From Pseudomonadota bacterium (GTDB taxonomy: Bacteria; Pseudomonadota; Alphaproteobacteria; Micavibrionales; UBA2020), in NCBI GenBank assembly GCA_023444705.1, contig JAEXMB010000057.1:1-47147 (forward strand): DNA of 47,147 nucleotides. The letters are read 5' to 3'. The notes under the pieces are model-generated. The model was not told where the DNA came from. It was given only the letters and a program-made list of their open reading frames with translations, and made no database searches. This document shows, piece by piece, positions 16,953-24,791 of this stretch (the stretch's first letter is position 1; the number at the start of each line of letters is the position of its first letter). The position numbers and the translations under genes are program-made.

Positions 16953-16976
16953 CACAGTCTTGCAAAGGCAGCAGGC

Positions 16977-17879
16977 TTACTCGACGTCGAGACCGACATC
17001 GAAATTGATGACACTGTGGGTCAGCGCGCCAATCGAGATCAAATCGACCCCCGTGGCGGCGATGGCGGCGATGCGATCAAGCGTCACCCCGCCCGAGGCC
17101 TCGACCAGCGCACGGCCCGCAACCTTGGCCACCGCTTCGCGCATCTGCGCGTCGCTCATGTTGTCGAGCATGATGATGTCGGCCCCGCCCACGGCCAGCA
17201 CTTCGTCAAGCTGGGCGAGCGTGTCGACTTCGATTTCGATCTTCACCGTATGTCCGGCGTAGCTTTTCGCGCCTTCAAGCGCGGCGCGGATGCCGCCCGC
17301 CATCGCGATATGGTTGTCCTTGATCAGGATCGCGTCATCAAGTCCGTAGCGGTGGGGTGTGCCGCCGCCGCACATGACAGCGTATTTTTCCACACTGCGC
17401 AGGCCGGGTGTGGTCTTGCGCGTGGCGGCAATGCGCGCCTTGGTATCGCCCGCAGCCGCGACCATCTGCGCCGTCGCCGTGGCGATGCCCGACAGACGGC
17501 CCACAAAATTCAGCGCCACACGCTCGCCCGCCAGAATGGCGCGGGCATTGCCGCTGATGCGCAAGACGCGGTCGCCCTTTTTGACCATATCGCCGTCCTG
17601 CGCCAGTTGTTCGACCACCAGCGTGGGGTCAACCTGACAAAACGCTGCCACTGCCAGCGCAAGGCCGCAGATCACGCCATCGCGGCGCGATGCCATCACG
17701 GCGACAGATTTTGCATCGGCAGGAATGGTTGCCGCAGACGTAATGTCGCCGCCACGGCCAAGGTCTTCGGCCAGTGCTGCCGCCACCAGCGGCGTGATCA
17801 GCAGGTCGGGCAGATAGGCGCGCACGCGCACGCCGGTTGCGGGGTTGCTATCTACAGCTTTGAGCGATGCGGGGGTCAT
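16977..17879 (-). CDS. nadC: nicotinate-nucleotide pyrophosphorylase (quinolinate phosphoribosyltransferase)
   Basis: A 300-residue cytosolic enzyme that joins quinolinate and PRPP to give nicotinate mononucleotide, third step of de novo NAD synthesis. Conserved segments: EDLGRGGDIT near residue 38, RKTTPGLR, GGGTPHRYGL, ILIKDNH, IEVDTLAQ, IMLDNM and EASGGV, together forming the substrate site. Length is typical. Its ATG overlaps the nadB stop by the ATGA arrangement, so the genes are coupled. A clear terminator follows. Confidence 0.97.
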   Translation of the reverse strand: MTPASLKAVDSNPATGVRVRAYLPDLLITPLVAAALAEDLGRGGDITSAATIPADAKSVAVMASRRDGVICGLALAVAAFCQVDPTLVVEQLAQDGDMVKKGDRVLRISGNARAILAGERVALNFVGRLSGIATATAQMVAAAGDTKARIAATRKTTPGLRSVEKYAVMCGGGTPHRYGLDDAILIKDNHIAMAGGIRAALEGAKSYAGHTVKIEIEVDTLAQLDEVLAVGGADIIMLDNMSDAQMREAVAKVAGRALVEASGGVTLDRIAAIAATGVDLISIGALTHSVINFDVGLDVE

Positions 17880-19507
17880 CAGGCATATACCTCTTCATTC
17901 ACGGGGGTCGCAGCGCTGCCACGCAACAGGGCCGGCAGGCGGACCTGCACGTCCTTGAGCGTGATGAAGCTGCGTTTTTGCAAAGCATCCACCGGCTGGG
18001 GGAAGTCGCTGCGGAAGTGGCCGCCGCGGCTTTCTTCGCGCAGCAGGGCGCTGGCGACGATCAGCTGGCAGACCAGTGCGCGGTCGGCCAGTGCGCTGTC
18101 GCGCGCCTCGGCGGCGTCAAGATAATCGCTGGCAAGGTTCAGTGCGGCGCGCATGTTATCGGCATCGCGGATCACGCCACACTGCGCTGTCATGGTCGCG
18201 CGCAGGGTATCATGCCCGCCCTGCGGCAAAGTACCGCTGGCAGGAAGCACGGGCGCGCGCACCGTTGCGGCAGCTGCGCCCGCCAGCAGGGCGATGCGGC
18301 CAATGATGTCGGCGGCGGCGCGTTCGGCCATCACCACCGCTTCCATCAGCGAGTTCGATGCCAGACGGTTGGCGCCGTGGAGGCCGGTGGCGGCGACTTC
18401 GCCGACGGCCCACAGGCCCGTCAGCGACGTGCGCGCGTTGAGGTCCGTTGCCACGCCGCCCATGTGATAGTGGACAGCGGGCGCCACAGGCACCAGGTCG
18501 TGCTGGGGGTTGATGCCCGCGCGCGCGCAGGCCGTGATCAGTGCCGGGAATTTCGATACATCGATCTGGCGGCAATCAAGATAGGTTTTCTGCCCTTGCT
18601 GGATCTGCGCGAAGATACCCCGGCTGACCACGTCACGCGGGGCCAGTTCGGCCATCGGGTGATAGCCGGTCATGAAACGCTGGCCGCGGCTGTTGCGCAG
18701 CACCGCGCCTTCGCCGCGCAGGGCTTCGGTGGCAAGGGGCATGGGGTCTTCGCCGATATCCAAAGCGGTGGGGTGGAACTGCACGAATTCCATGTCGGCA
18801 AGCACCGCACCCGCGCGCGCAGCCAGCGCCAGACCGCGGCCCACAGCACCCAGCGGATTGGTGGTCGCGGCATAAAGACCGCCAAGACCGCCCGTCGCCA
18901 GCACGACCGCATCGGCCTGCAGGGTTTCGATGCCGCCATCGGCCTTGCGCGCAATGACACCGCAGACAGCACCCATCGCAGGGCCTTCGCGGCGCAGCAG
19001 GCGCTCGGCACTCAGGCCGGTGATGACGGTGATTGCGGGTGTATTGATAACGGCTGTGGTCAGCGCGCGCATCAGCTCGGCCCCAAAACCGTCGCCGGCT
19101 TTGGCTTTGAGAACGCGGCGGGTATCGTGGCAGGCCTCGCGGCTCAGTACGAAATCGCCTTTGGCGTCGCGCGCAAACTCAACACCAAGGGCGGCCAGCT
19201 TTTCGATGACAGCGGGTGCTGCGGCGGTGAGTGCCGCAACGACAGCGGCATCAGACGTACCCGCACCGGCAACCATTGTGTCATGCGCGTGGCGCGCGGC
19301 CTTGTCGTCACGGCCAACGGCGGCAGCCAGACCACCTTGCGACCAGGCCGAAGCGCACCCCTGCCCCAGCGGCTTTTCCGCCATCACGGTGACGCTGATG
19401 TGCGGTGCTGTGGCGGCAAGGGTCAGCGCGGTCATCAGGCCAGCGGATCCCGCGCCGACGATCAACACTCTTGCGGGTTTGTTGGCTTTGGTCGCTTCGA
19501 AAGGCAT
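17879..19507 (-). CDS. nadB: L-aspartate oxidase
   Basis: A 542-residue FAD enzyme oxidising L-aspartate to iminoaspartate, first step of de novo NAD synthesis. FAD-binding VGAGSAGL near residue 17; family segments QGGLAAAVG, GGLGGLYAATTNP, EFVQFHPTAL, RGEGAVLRN, HYHMGGV and the C-terminal GLHGANRLASNSL are all present. I prefer the ATG at 19507, since a perfect GGAGG lies 5 bases upstream (19513-19517); an in-frame ATG at 19519 lies on the other side of this site. Coupled to nadC by overlap and 23 bases after nadA. Confidence 0.97.
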   Translation of the reverse strand: MPFEATKANKPARVLIVGAGSAGLMTALTLAATAPHISVTVMAEKPLGQGCASAWSQGGLAAAVGRDDKAARHAHDTMVAGAGTSDAAVVAALTAAAPAVIEKLAALGVEFARDAKGDFVLSREACHDTRRVLKAKAGDGFGAELMRALTTAVINTPAITVITGLSAERLLRREGPAMGAVCGVIARKADGGIETLQADAVVLATGGLGGLYAATTNPLGAVGRGLALAARAGAVLADMEFVQFHPTALDIGEDPMPLATEALRGEGAVLRNSRGQRFMTGYHPMAELAPRDVVSRGIFAQIQQGQKTYLDCRQIDVSKFPALITACARAGINPQHDLVPVAPAVHYHMGGVATDLNARTSLTGLWAVGEVAATGLHGANRLASNSLMEAVVMAERAAADIIGRIALLAGAAAATVRAPVLPASGTLPQGGHDTLRATMTAQCGVIRDADNMRAALNLASDYLDAAEARDSALADRALVCQLIVASALLREESRGGHFRSDFPQPVDALQKRSFITLKDVQVRLPALLRGSAATPVNEEVYA

Positions 19508-19530
19508 GGTCGCCTCCATTCATTCACACG

Positions 19531-20565
19531 TTAGATTTTCACGGCCAGCATGCGGTCGACCGCTTCCTTGGCGCGCAGTGCCACGGCGGGATCAACCACC
19601 ACTTCGGTCGTTTTCGTTTGCAGCGATTTCAGGATCGCGGGCAGCGTGATGCGCTTCATGTGCGGGCACAGCGCGCAGGGACGCACGAATTCGGTATTGG
19701 GGTGGTTGACCGACACGTTGTCCGACATCGAGCATTCGGTGATCATGACGACCTTTTTGGGCGCATGGTCGCCCACATAGTCGCTCATCGCCTTGGTCGA
19801 ACCGCTGAAATCCGCGGCTTCGCAGACCTCGGGCGGACATTCGGGGTGCGCCAGCACCACCGCGCCGGGCCAGGCCTTGCGGAATTTGGCGACGTCCTCG
19901 GCGGTGAACTTTTCATGGACCTCGCACGCCCCCTGCCAGGTCAGCACTTTCTTTTTGGTCTGGCGGGCGATGTTACGCGCCAGGTATTGGTCAGGGATCA
20001 TCAGCACGGTGTCACCAGGAAAGCTTTCAACGATGGCCAGCGCGTTGGAACTGGTGCAGCAGATATCCGATTCCGCCTTCACATCAGCCGAGGTATTGAC
20101 GTAGGTGATGATCGGCACGCCGGGGAATTTCTGGCGCAGCAGGCGCACATCGGCGCCGGTGATGGAGCTGGCAAGCGAGCAGCCTGCCTTCATGTCGGGG
20201 ATCAGCACGGTTTTTTCAGGGCTGAGGATCTTTGACGTCTCGGCCATGAAATGCACGCCCGCCTGAATGATCAGTTGCGCTTCAGTCTTGGCGGCCTGTT
20301 GCGCCAGTTGCAGGCTGTCGCCCGCGAAATCCGACACGCAGTGAAAAATCTCCGGCGTCATGTAGTTATGCGCCAGCACCACGGCACCCATCTCGCGCTT
20401 GAGACGGTTGATCTCAAGGATGTATGGCGCGTGGGTGGCCCATTCCATTTCGCTGATGACGCGCTTGACCTTGTCAAACAGGGGCGCTGTTTCACGCGCG
20501 ACGGCGGGGGTATAGGCCAGGCCGTCGGTTTTGGCTTCGGTCGTTTTGCAAACTGCGTCGAACAT
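19531..20565 (-). CDS. nadA: quinolinate synthase
   Basis: A 344-residue [4Fe-4S] enzyme condensing iminoaspartate with dihydroxyacetone phosphate to quinolinate. Visible motifs: VVLAHNYM, SDFAGDSLQLA, GVHFMAETSKIL, and the three cluster Cys sites in CCTSSNA, HPECPPEV and CALCPHM. The start at 20565 is chosen because an AAGGAG element precedes it by about 6 bases, and because a frame-open extension to 20661 would run through the operator repeats and the -10 region. First gene of nadABC, 225 bases downstream of nrtR. Confidence 0.97.
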   Translation of the reverse strand: MFDAVCKTTEAKTDGLAYTPAVARETAPLFDKVKRVISEMEWATHAPYILEINRLKREMGAVVLAHNYMTPEIFHCVSDFAGDSLQLAQQAAKTEAQLIIQAGVHFMAETSKILSPEKTVLIPDMKAGCSLASSITGADVRLLRQKFPGVPIITYVNTSADVKAESDICCTSSNALAIVESFPGDTVLMIPDQYLARNIARQTKKKVLTWQGACEVHEKFTAEDVAKFRKAWPGAVVLAHPECPPEVCEAADFSGSTKAMSDYVGDHAPKKVVMITECSMSDNVSVNHPNTEFVRPCALCPHMKRITLPAILKSLQTKTTEVVVDPAVALRAKEAVDRMLAVKI

Positions 20566-20591
20566 GATGTGGCTCCTTGCTGGCATGCGCT

Positions 20592-20661
20592 TATTCTCTG
20601 TATGCGCATATTTATACTCTATCTGAGAATAATAAATATTCTCTTTATGAGCATAAAGCAA
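20592..20661 (-). promoter_or_regulatory. nadA promoter with three operator-like 19-bp repeats
   Basis: On the minus strand, TTGCTT (20656-20661) and TATTTA (20633-20638) are 17 bases apart, a plausible -35/-10 for nadABC. Overlying this are three 19-bp imperfect palindromes of the pattern TATxCTC-N5-GAGxATA: 20592-20610, 20613-20631 and 20637-20655. The first and third are 17 of 19 identical. Starts are 21 and 24 bases apart, close to two helical turns. The third fills the -35/-10 spacer. With nrtR next door, NrtR binding and repression is the natural reading; I have not compared the repeats with a published NrtR motif. Confidence 0.65.
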
Positions 20662-20789
20662 GGGCCTTTTGTGAAATATTATTTCATTAAAATTTTCATT
20701 GTATATCAGTTATTTAAATACTTCTGGCGCGCAGGCGCAGACACCGCCCGCAGAACCGGCGGCACAAAACAGGGCAAAAAAAGCGAGAA

Positions 20790-21806
20790 TCAGGTGCCGC
20801 TGGCGGGGGAAAGTTTTACGCCCGGTGCAGGACGTTCATAGACGACATCGCGGCGAAAGCGAAACAGCGCGGCAGGACGGCCACCGGCAGCGGCGGATTT
20901 CTTGCCCGCCACTTCCTCGACCAGACCCCCGCCTTCGACCAGACGGCGGAAGTTTTGCTTGTGCAACGGATGACCCGCAATCGCCTCGACCGTTTTCTGC
21001 AGTTGCAACAGGGTGAATTCGGCGGGGACAAGCTCGAACACCACGGGGCGGTATTTCAGCTTCCCGCGCAGGCGCCCCATCGCCGTCGCCAGAATGCGGC
21101 GATGGTCGTAGAGCATCGAGCGGCCCGGTGCCAGCACATAGTCGACCTTGATCTCTTTGTCGCGCACGGATTCAAAGACAAGGCGCGCCTCGTACAGCAA
21201 CTCGTAGCGCTCCAGCACTTTTTCTTCGTCCCATTCGGCGTCACCAAGGCCAAAGCACGCGTCGGCGCGCGCGCGGCGATGCGCCTTGTCCTCGCGCGTT
21301 TCGCCTTCGTTGACCCAGCGTTTCAGGCCCGCTTCGATCACGTTGGTAATCGCTTTGGGCTTGCCCTGACGCCAGTCTTCCCACGGAAAGAAATCATACC
21401 AGTCGCCCCAAAAGGCGCTGTCGCCGCTTTGCGGCGCATGGGGGACGGATTGATCGTCGTAAGTGAGGGCAAGATAGCCGATCGAAATGACGCGCGCACC
21501 TTCGTCACGCTGGCCCGCATAACGGCCGCGGTTGCCAAAGGTGTAAAGCTGTTCGACATAGCCAGGCTTGAGCGGCGTTTGCTCGGCCACCCACTGGCGC
21601 AGGCCGACCTCGATCGTCGTGTGGCGTTCGGGATCAAAGGGACCAAAGGGCAAGGCATCGCCGTCTTCATGTGCGCTGCGCGCACCCGTGGCCAGCGCGT
21701 TTTGTGCCCCGCGCACGATAAAGACCTTGGGCTCGCCGTCTTGCACGCTGACGATCACAGCGGACAGGCCGATAATTACTTGCGTATGGGATGCGGACTT
21801 TGTCAT
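20790..21806 (-). CDS. nrtR: Nudix-related transcriptional regulator NrtR of NAD synthesis
   Basis: A 338-residue protein with an N-terminal Nudix-like domain and a C-terminal winged helix (COG4111 type). The Nudix fold part includes VIIGLSAVIVSV and EQLYTFGNRGR, a segment typical of NrtR. The Nudix box is degenerate (EVGLRQWVAEQTPL in place of REUxEExGU, lacking the catalytic Glu pair), as expected for an ADP-ribose sensor rather than a hydrolase. The C-terminal part ELVPAEFTLLQLQK, NFRRLVEGGGLVEE and GRPAALFRF matches the NrtR DNA-binding domain. The protein is longer than many NrtRs because of an insert after the Nudix region. It lies directly upstream of nadABC on the same strand. The ATG at 21806 fits the family better than the open extension to 21842. 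Confidence 0.88.
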   Translation of the reverse strand: MTKSASHTQVIIGLSAVIVSVQDGEPKVFIVRGAQNALATGARSAHEDGDALPFGPFDPERHTTIEVGLRQWVAEQTPLKPGYVEQLYTFGNRGRYAGQRDEGARVISIGYLALTYDDQSVPHAPQSGDSAFWGDWYDFFPWEDWRQGKPKAITNVIEAGLKRWVNEGETREDKAHRRARADACFGLGDAEWDEEKVLERYELLYEARLVFESVRDKEIKVDYVLAPGRSMLYDHRRILATAMGRLRGKLKYRPVVFELVPAEFTLLQLQKTVEAIAGHPLHKQNFRRLVEGGGLVEEVAGKKSAAAGGRPAALFRFRRDVVYERPAPGVKLSPASGT

Positions 21807-21867
21807 ACCCTGAGCATAACCCCCCGCATGGCGGGGGTGCAAGGGGCTAGCGAAAGCAAAAACCCTT

Positions 21868-22428
21868 TTATTGCAGCGAATTCATCATGCGCTCCAGCAC
21901 GGTGCCATCGCGCCCGCCAGCGCCCGCACCGCCACCACCGGCCGTACCGGGCGTTGTCGTGCCACCTGCGGGTTGAGCCGGCTGGGCGGGTTGTGTCTGG
22001 GTGGTTTGCGCAGGCTGGGTTTGCGGCATTTGCGGTGGCGGAACTTTCAGGCCGTCGATGCGCGTGCCGTAATTGCTGGGCGCGCTGACGGCGGCATCGA
22101 CGCGTGCGTCAATTGCCTCTTGCGCGGCCTTGGCCTCGGCGGCGCGCGCGGCCTTCATCTGCTCCTGCTCGGCATTCACGGCGGCGCGGAAACTCTTGGT
22201 GTTGGCGCGCCTGATCTCCGCGCGCTTGGCGTAATAGTCAGGCTGAAAAATGCTGCCGGGATCGGCGGCATTCGCGGCGCCGTTGTCCGTGTCCGCGCTG
22301 CCGCCGTCGTCGGCGACAAGACCTTCATACCCTTGCGCCTGCGCCGCCATCGGGGCCGCGGCAAACACCAGCAGCGCCAGCGCCGCGCCGAAAAACGGTA
22401 ATGTGACTTTGCCCATGTTGATCGCCAT
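21868..22428 (-). CDS. secreted protein with mature N-terminal GYEGL motif
   Basis: A 186-residue exported protein. The signal peptide runs to about residue 32 (AAPMAAQA before QGYEGL). The mature part begins QGYEGLVADDG, then an Ala/Glu/Arg-rich helix (about 75-115), and a low-complexity Pro/Gln/Thr and Gly-rich tail ending VLERMMNSLQ. The same start QGY[EQ]GL-x2-DDG occurs in the neighbouring protein 17 bases upstream, suggesting the pair share a processing or targeting element. No known family recognised. Confidence 0.7.
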   Translation of the reverse strand: MAINMGKVTLPFFGAALALLVFAAAPMAAQAQGYEGLVADDGGSADTDNGAANAADPGSIFQPDYYAKRAEIRRANTKSFRAAVNAEQEQMKAARAAEAKAAQEAIDARVDAAVSAPSNYGTRIDGLKVPPPQMPQTQPAQTTQTQPAQPAQPAGGTTTPGTAGGGGAGAGGRDGTVLERMMNSLQ

Positions 22429-22445
22429 GAAAGGCCCCCTCTGCT

Positions 22446-23246
22446 TTACTGTCCCTGCAATTGTCTGATCGCCGTATCAATGCGCGCGAGCGACTTTGCG
22501 ATCGCCTCGCGCTCTTCCTTCACATAGGTTTGGGGCATGCCCATGACCTGATAGGTGCGGTCGGAAATCTGGCTTTTGACTTTCAGCCCCGTCTGCATGC
22601 TTTTCAGGCTGTCGAGCGCAAGCTTGGCGCGCGCCTGACGGTCGGCGGGGCGCAGACGCGGGTCTTGCAACGTGGCCATTGCGCTGTCGATGCTGGTCTT
22701 GACGCCGCGTTCCATCGGCAACATGCCGTCCACACGCGGGCGCGGCTGCTTGAGCATTTCTGTCGTCGTGGCGGGCAGGCGGAACTGCGCCGCCATTTCA
22801 TCGGGGATCTGGTCCATGTTCTTGTCGACGCTGTAGATCATCGCAAGCTTGCGCAAATCATCGCTGTTGCGGATCGGCGCAATGCCAAGTGTTGCGGCGG
22901 GAACGGGCGTGCTGCCGCGCGCAACTGCGGGCTGTTGTGCGCCAACACCGGGGGCCGTGCCGCGCAGGGGCCGCGCGGTTGTGGCGGCGGGCGCGGTCGT
23001 CGTTTGGGGCTGTTGTGCGGATTGCGCAGGCGCGCGTCCTTGTGCGGCGGGTGCTTGCGGCACGGCACCGGGGATCAGCCCCTGATAGCCGGGCGGCTGG
23101 TCAGGCGCGCGCGACGGGGCTGCGGGTTTTTCGCCATCGTCGCCGAACAGGCCCTGATAGCCCTGCGCATGCACGGCAGAAGCACTGGCCAGCAGCACAG
23201 CCGCCGCCAGCAACGCAGGCACAAGATTTCGACGGGCAAAAGTCAT
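22446..23246 (-). CDS. secreted protein with two GYQGL motifs
   Basis: A 266-residue exported protein. Signal peptide to about residue 27 (SAVHA before QGYQGL). The mature chain starts QGYQGLFGDDGEKP and has a second copy PPGYQGLIPG 20-odd residues on. A Pro/Ala/Gln-rich linker (about 60-120) leads to a mostly helical C-terminal domain (about 125-266) with many charged residues. The ATG at 23246 has GGGGAG 6 bases upstream, which decides the start over an open extension to 23261. Same strand and probably same transcript as the preceding secreted gene. Family not recognised. Confidence 0.72.
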   Translation of the reverse strand: MTFARRNLVPALLAAAVLLASASAVHAQGYQGLFGDDGEKPAAPSRAPDQPPGYQGLIPGAVPQAPAAQGRAPAQSAQQPQTTTAPAATTARPLRGTAPGVGAQQPAVARGSTPVPAATLGIAPIRNSDDLRKLAMIYSVDKNMDQIPDEMAAQFRLPATTTEMLKQPRPRVDGMLPMERGVKTSIDSAMATLQDPRLRPADRQARAKLALDSLKSMQTGLKVKSQISDRTYQVMGMPQTYVKEEREAIAKSLARIDTAIRQLQGQ

Positions 23247-23345
23247 CGGCGCTCCCCACATATCCCTTTCACCAAGTATAGCATATTTTCATCAAATGCC
23301 GTATATCGTCTGATAAGCATTTGAATTTATTCATACGAGGATGTT

Positions 23346-24755
23346 ATGAACAGCCGCCTGTGGCAGCACGATGTTGCCGGACTCACCCGTGCCTATAAGC
23401 GCGGCAACCTGACCCCGAGCACCGTGATGGACGCAACACTGGCGCAGGTCGCGAAATACGACCCGCTGTTCAACGCCTTTTGCCATCTTGATAGCGCACG
23501 CGCACGCAAAGATGCCGCCGCCAGCACCAAGCGCTGGCTGGCGGGCAAACCGCTTGGCGTGCTGGACGGCGTGCCCGTCACCATCAAGGACTGGTACGAT
23601 GTCAAGGGCTGGCCCACGCGTCAGGGCTCGCTGGTCACCAGCGACGCAGCGCAAGGGCAGGACAGCTTCGTCGTCAGCGCGCTGAAAAATGTCGGCGCCA
23701 TCATTATCGGCAAGACCACCCTGCCCGAATTCGGCCACAAGGGCGTGACGCACAGCCCGCTCAGCGGCATCACACGCAATCCGTGGGATGCGACAAAAAC
23801 CTCGGGCGGCAGTTCGGGCGGTGCGGCTGTTGCCGCCGCCACCGGCATGGGCTGGCTGCATCTGGGGTCGGATGCGGGCGGGTCGATCCGCATGCCTGCG
23901 TCGTTTTGCGGCGTGGTGGGTTTCAAGCCAAGCCCGGGGCTGATGCCGTCATGGCCGCCGTCGCTGTTCTCCTCGCTCTCATCAATGGGGCCGCTGGCGC
24001 GCAGCGTTGATGACGCCGCACTGATGACGCATGTGCTGGCCGCTGCCGCGCTTTATAACAGCAGCGACTGGCACAACGTGGGCCGTGACGCGGCGGAGCG
24101 GGCACTTTACGAACCAAGCCTTGGCAAGCGCAGGTTGCGCATCGCGGTGTCGGACAGCATCAACGGTCACAAGCTCTGGCCCGCCGCGCAAAAAATCTGG
24201 GACAAATACAAAAAACATTTCAAGACACTTGGCACCGTCAAGAATATCGACCTGACGATTGATGGCGTGACGGAGGTCTTTACCAGTCACTGGACCGCTG
24301 CCGCATCGCTGATCGGCGCGAATATTCCCAAGGAACGCCACAAGCTGCTCGACGCGCGGTTCAAGCACTGGATCGCACGCGGCGACCGCCAGCATCTGCA
24401 TGACTACCTGCGCGCGCAGTACCGGCGCATGATCATCGGCGGGCAGATGAGCGCATTGTTCGCCGACTATGACCTGATCATCACGCCTGCCACTGTCTTT
24501 ACCGCCTTTGATGCCGGTATAGACATGCCGCTGAAGAAAGAAGGCAAGGGGTTTGAGGACTGGAACGTCTTTAGCGCCTTCGCCAACCTCGCGCGCCTGC
24601 CCGCCATCTCCCTGCCCATCGGCCCGGCTGATGACGGACTGCCGCTGGGCGTGCAGGTCTGCGCGCCTTATCTGCACGACGGGCTGGTGCTGGCGGCGGC
24701 ACGCAAGCTTGAAAGCGCGTTTGAATTCAAAGACTGGCTGCAGCGCAGCCAGTAA
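23346..24755 (+). CDS. amidase signature family hydrolase
   Basis: A 469-residue amide hydrolase. The Ser-cisSer-Lys triad context is present: VTIKDWYDVKG (Lys, about residue 79), KTSGGSSGGAAVA (cis-Ser) and SDAGGSIRMPASF (nucleophilic Ser). FKPSPG follows as in the family. Substrate is unknown; a GatA role is unlikely without gatB/gatC nearby. An ACGAGGATG site precedes the ATG. Upstream is an inverted repeat TCAAATGC / GCATTTGA (23292-23324) in an A/T-rich promoter region shared with the divergent secreted-protein genes. It ends in a shared terminator with the converging aminotransferase gene. Confidence 0.92.
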   Translation: MNSRLWQHDVAGLTRAYKRGNLTPSTVMDATLAQVAKYDPLFNAFCHLDSARARKDAAASTKRWLAGKPLGVLDGVPVTIKDWYDVKGWPTRQGSLVTSDAAQGQDSFVVSALKNVGAIIIGKTTLPEFGHKGVTHSPLSGITRNPWDATKTSGGSSGGAAVAAATGMGWLHLGSDAGGSIRMPASFCGVVGFKPSPGLMPSWPPSLFSSLSSMGPLARSVDDAALMTHVLAAAALYNSSDWHNVGRDAAERALYEPSLGKRRLRIAVSDSINGHKLWPAAQKIWDKYKKHFKTLGTVKNIDLTIDGVTEVFTSHWTAAASLIGANIPKERHKLLDARFKHWIARGDRQHLHDYLRAQYRRMIIGGQMSALFADYDLIITPATVFTAFDAGIDMPLKKEGKGFEDWNVFSAFANLARLPAISLPIGPADDGLPLGVQVCAPYLHDGLVLAAARKLESAFEFKDWLQRSQ

Positions 24756-24760
24756 AGAAA

Positions 24761-24790
24761 AAGGCCGGAAGATTATTTCCGGCCTTTTTT
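24761..24790. terminator. bidirectional intrinsic terminator
   Basis: Perfect 10-bp stem AAGGCCGGAA (24761-24770) / TTCCGGCCTT (24777-24786) with T-run on the + side and an A-run before it, which is a T-run on the minus strand. It separates the converging amidase and aminotransferase genes. Confidence 0.92.
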
Positions 24791-24791
24791 A

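Noticed and set aside
23346..24755. GatA subunit of the tRNA amidotransferase
   Set aside because: The amidase signature is shared, but there is no gatB or gatC nearby and the flanks are unrelated to translation.
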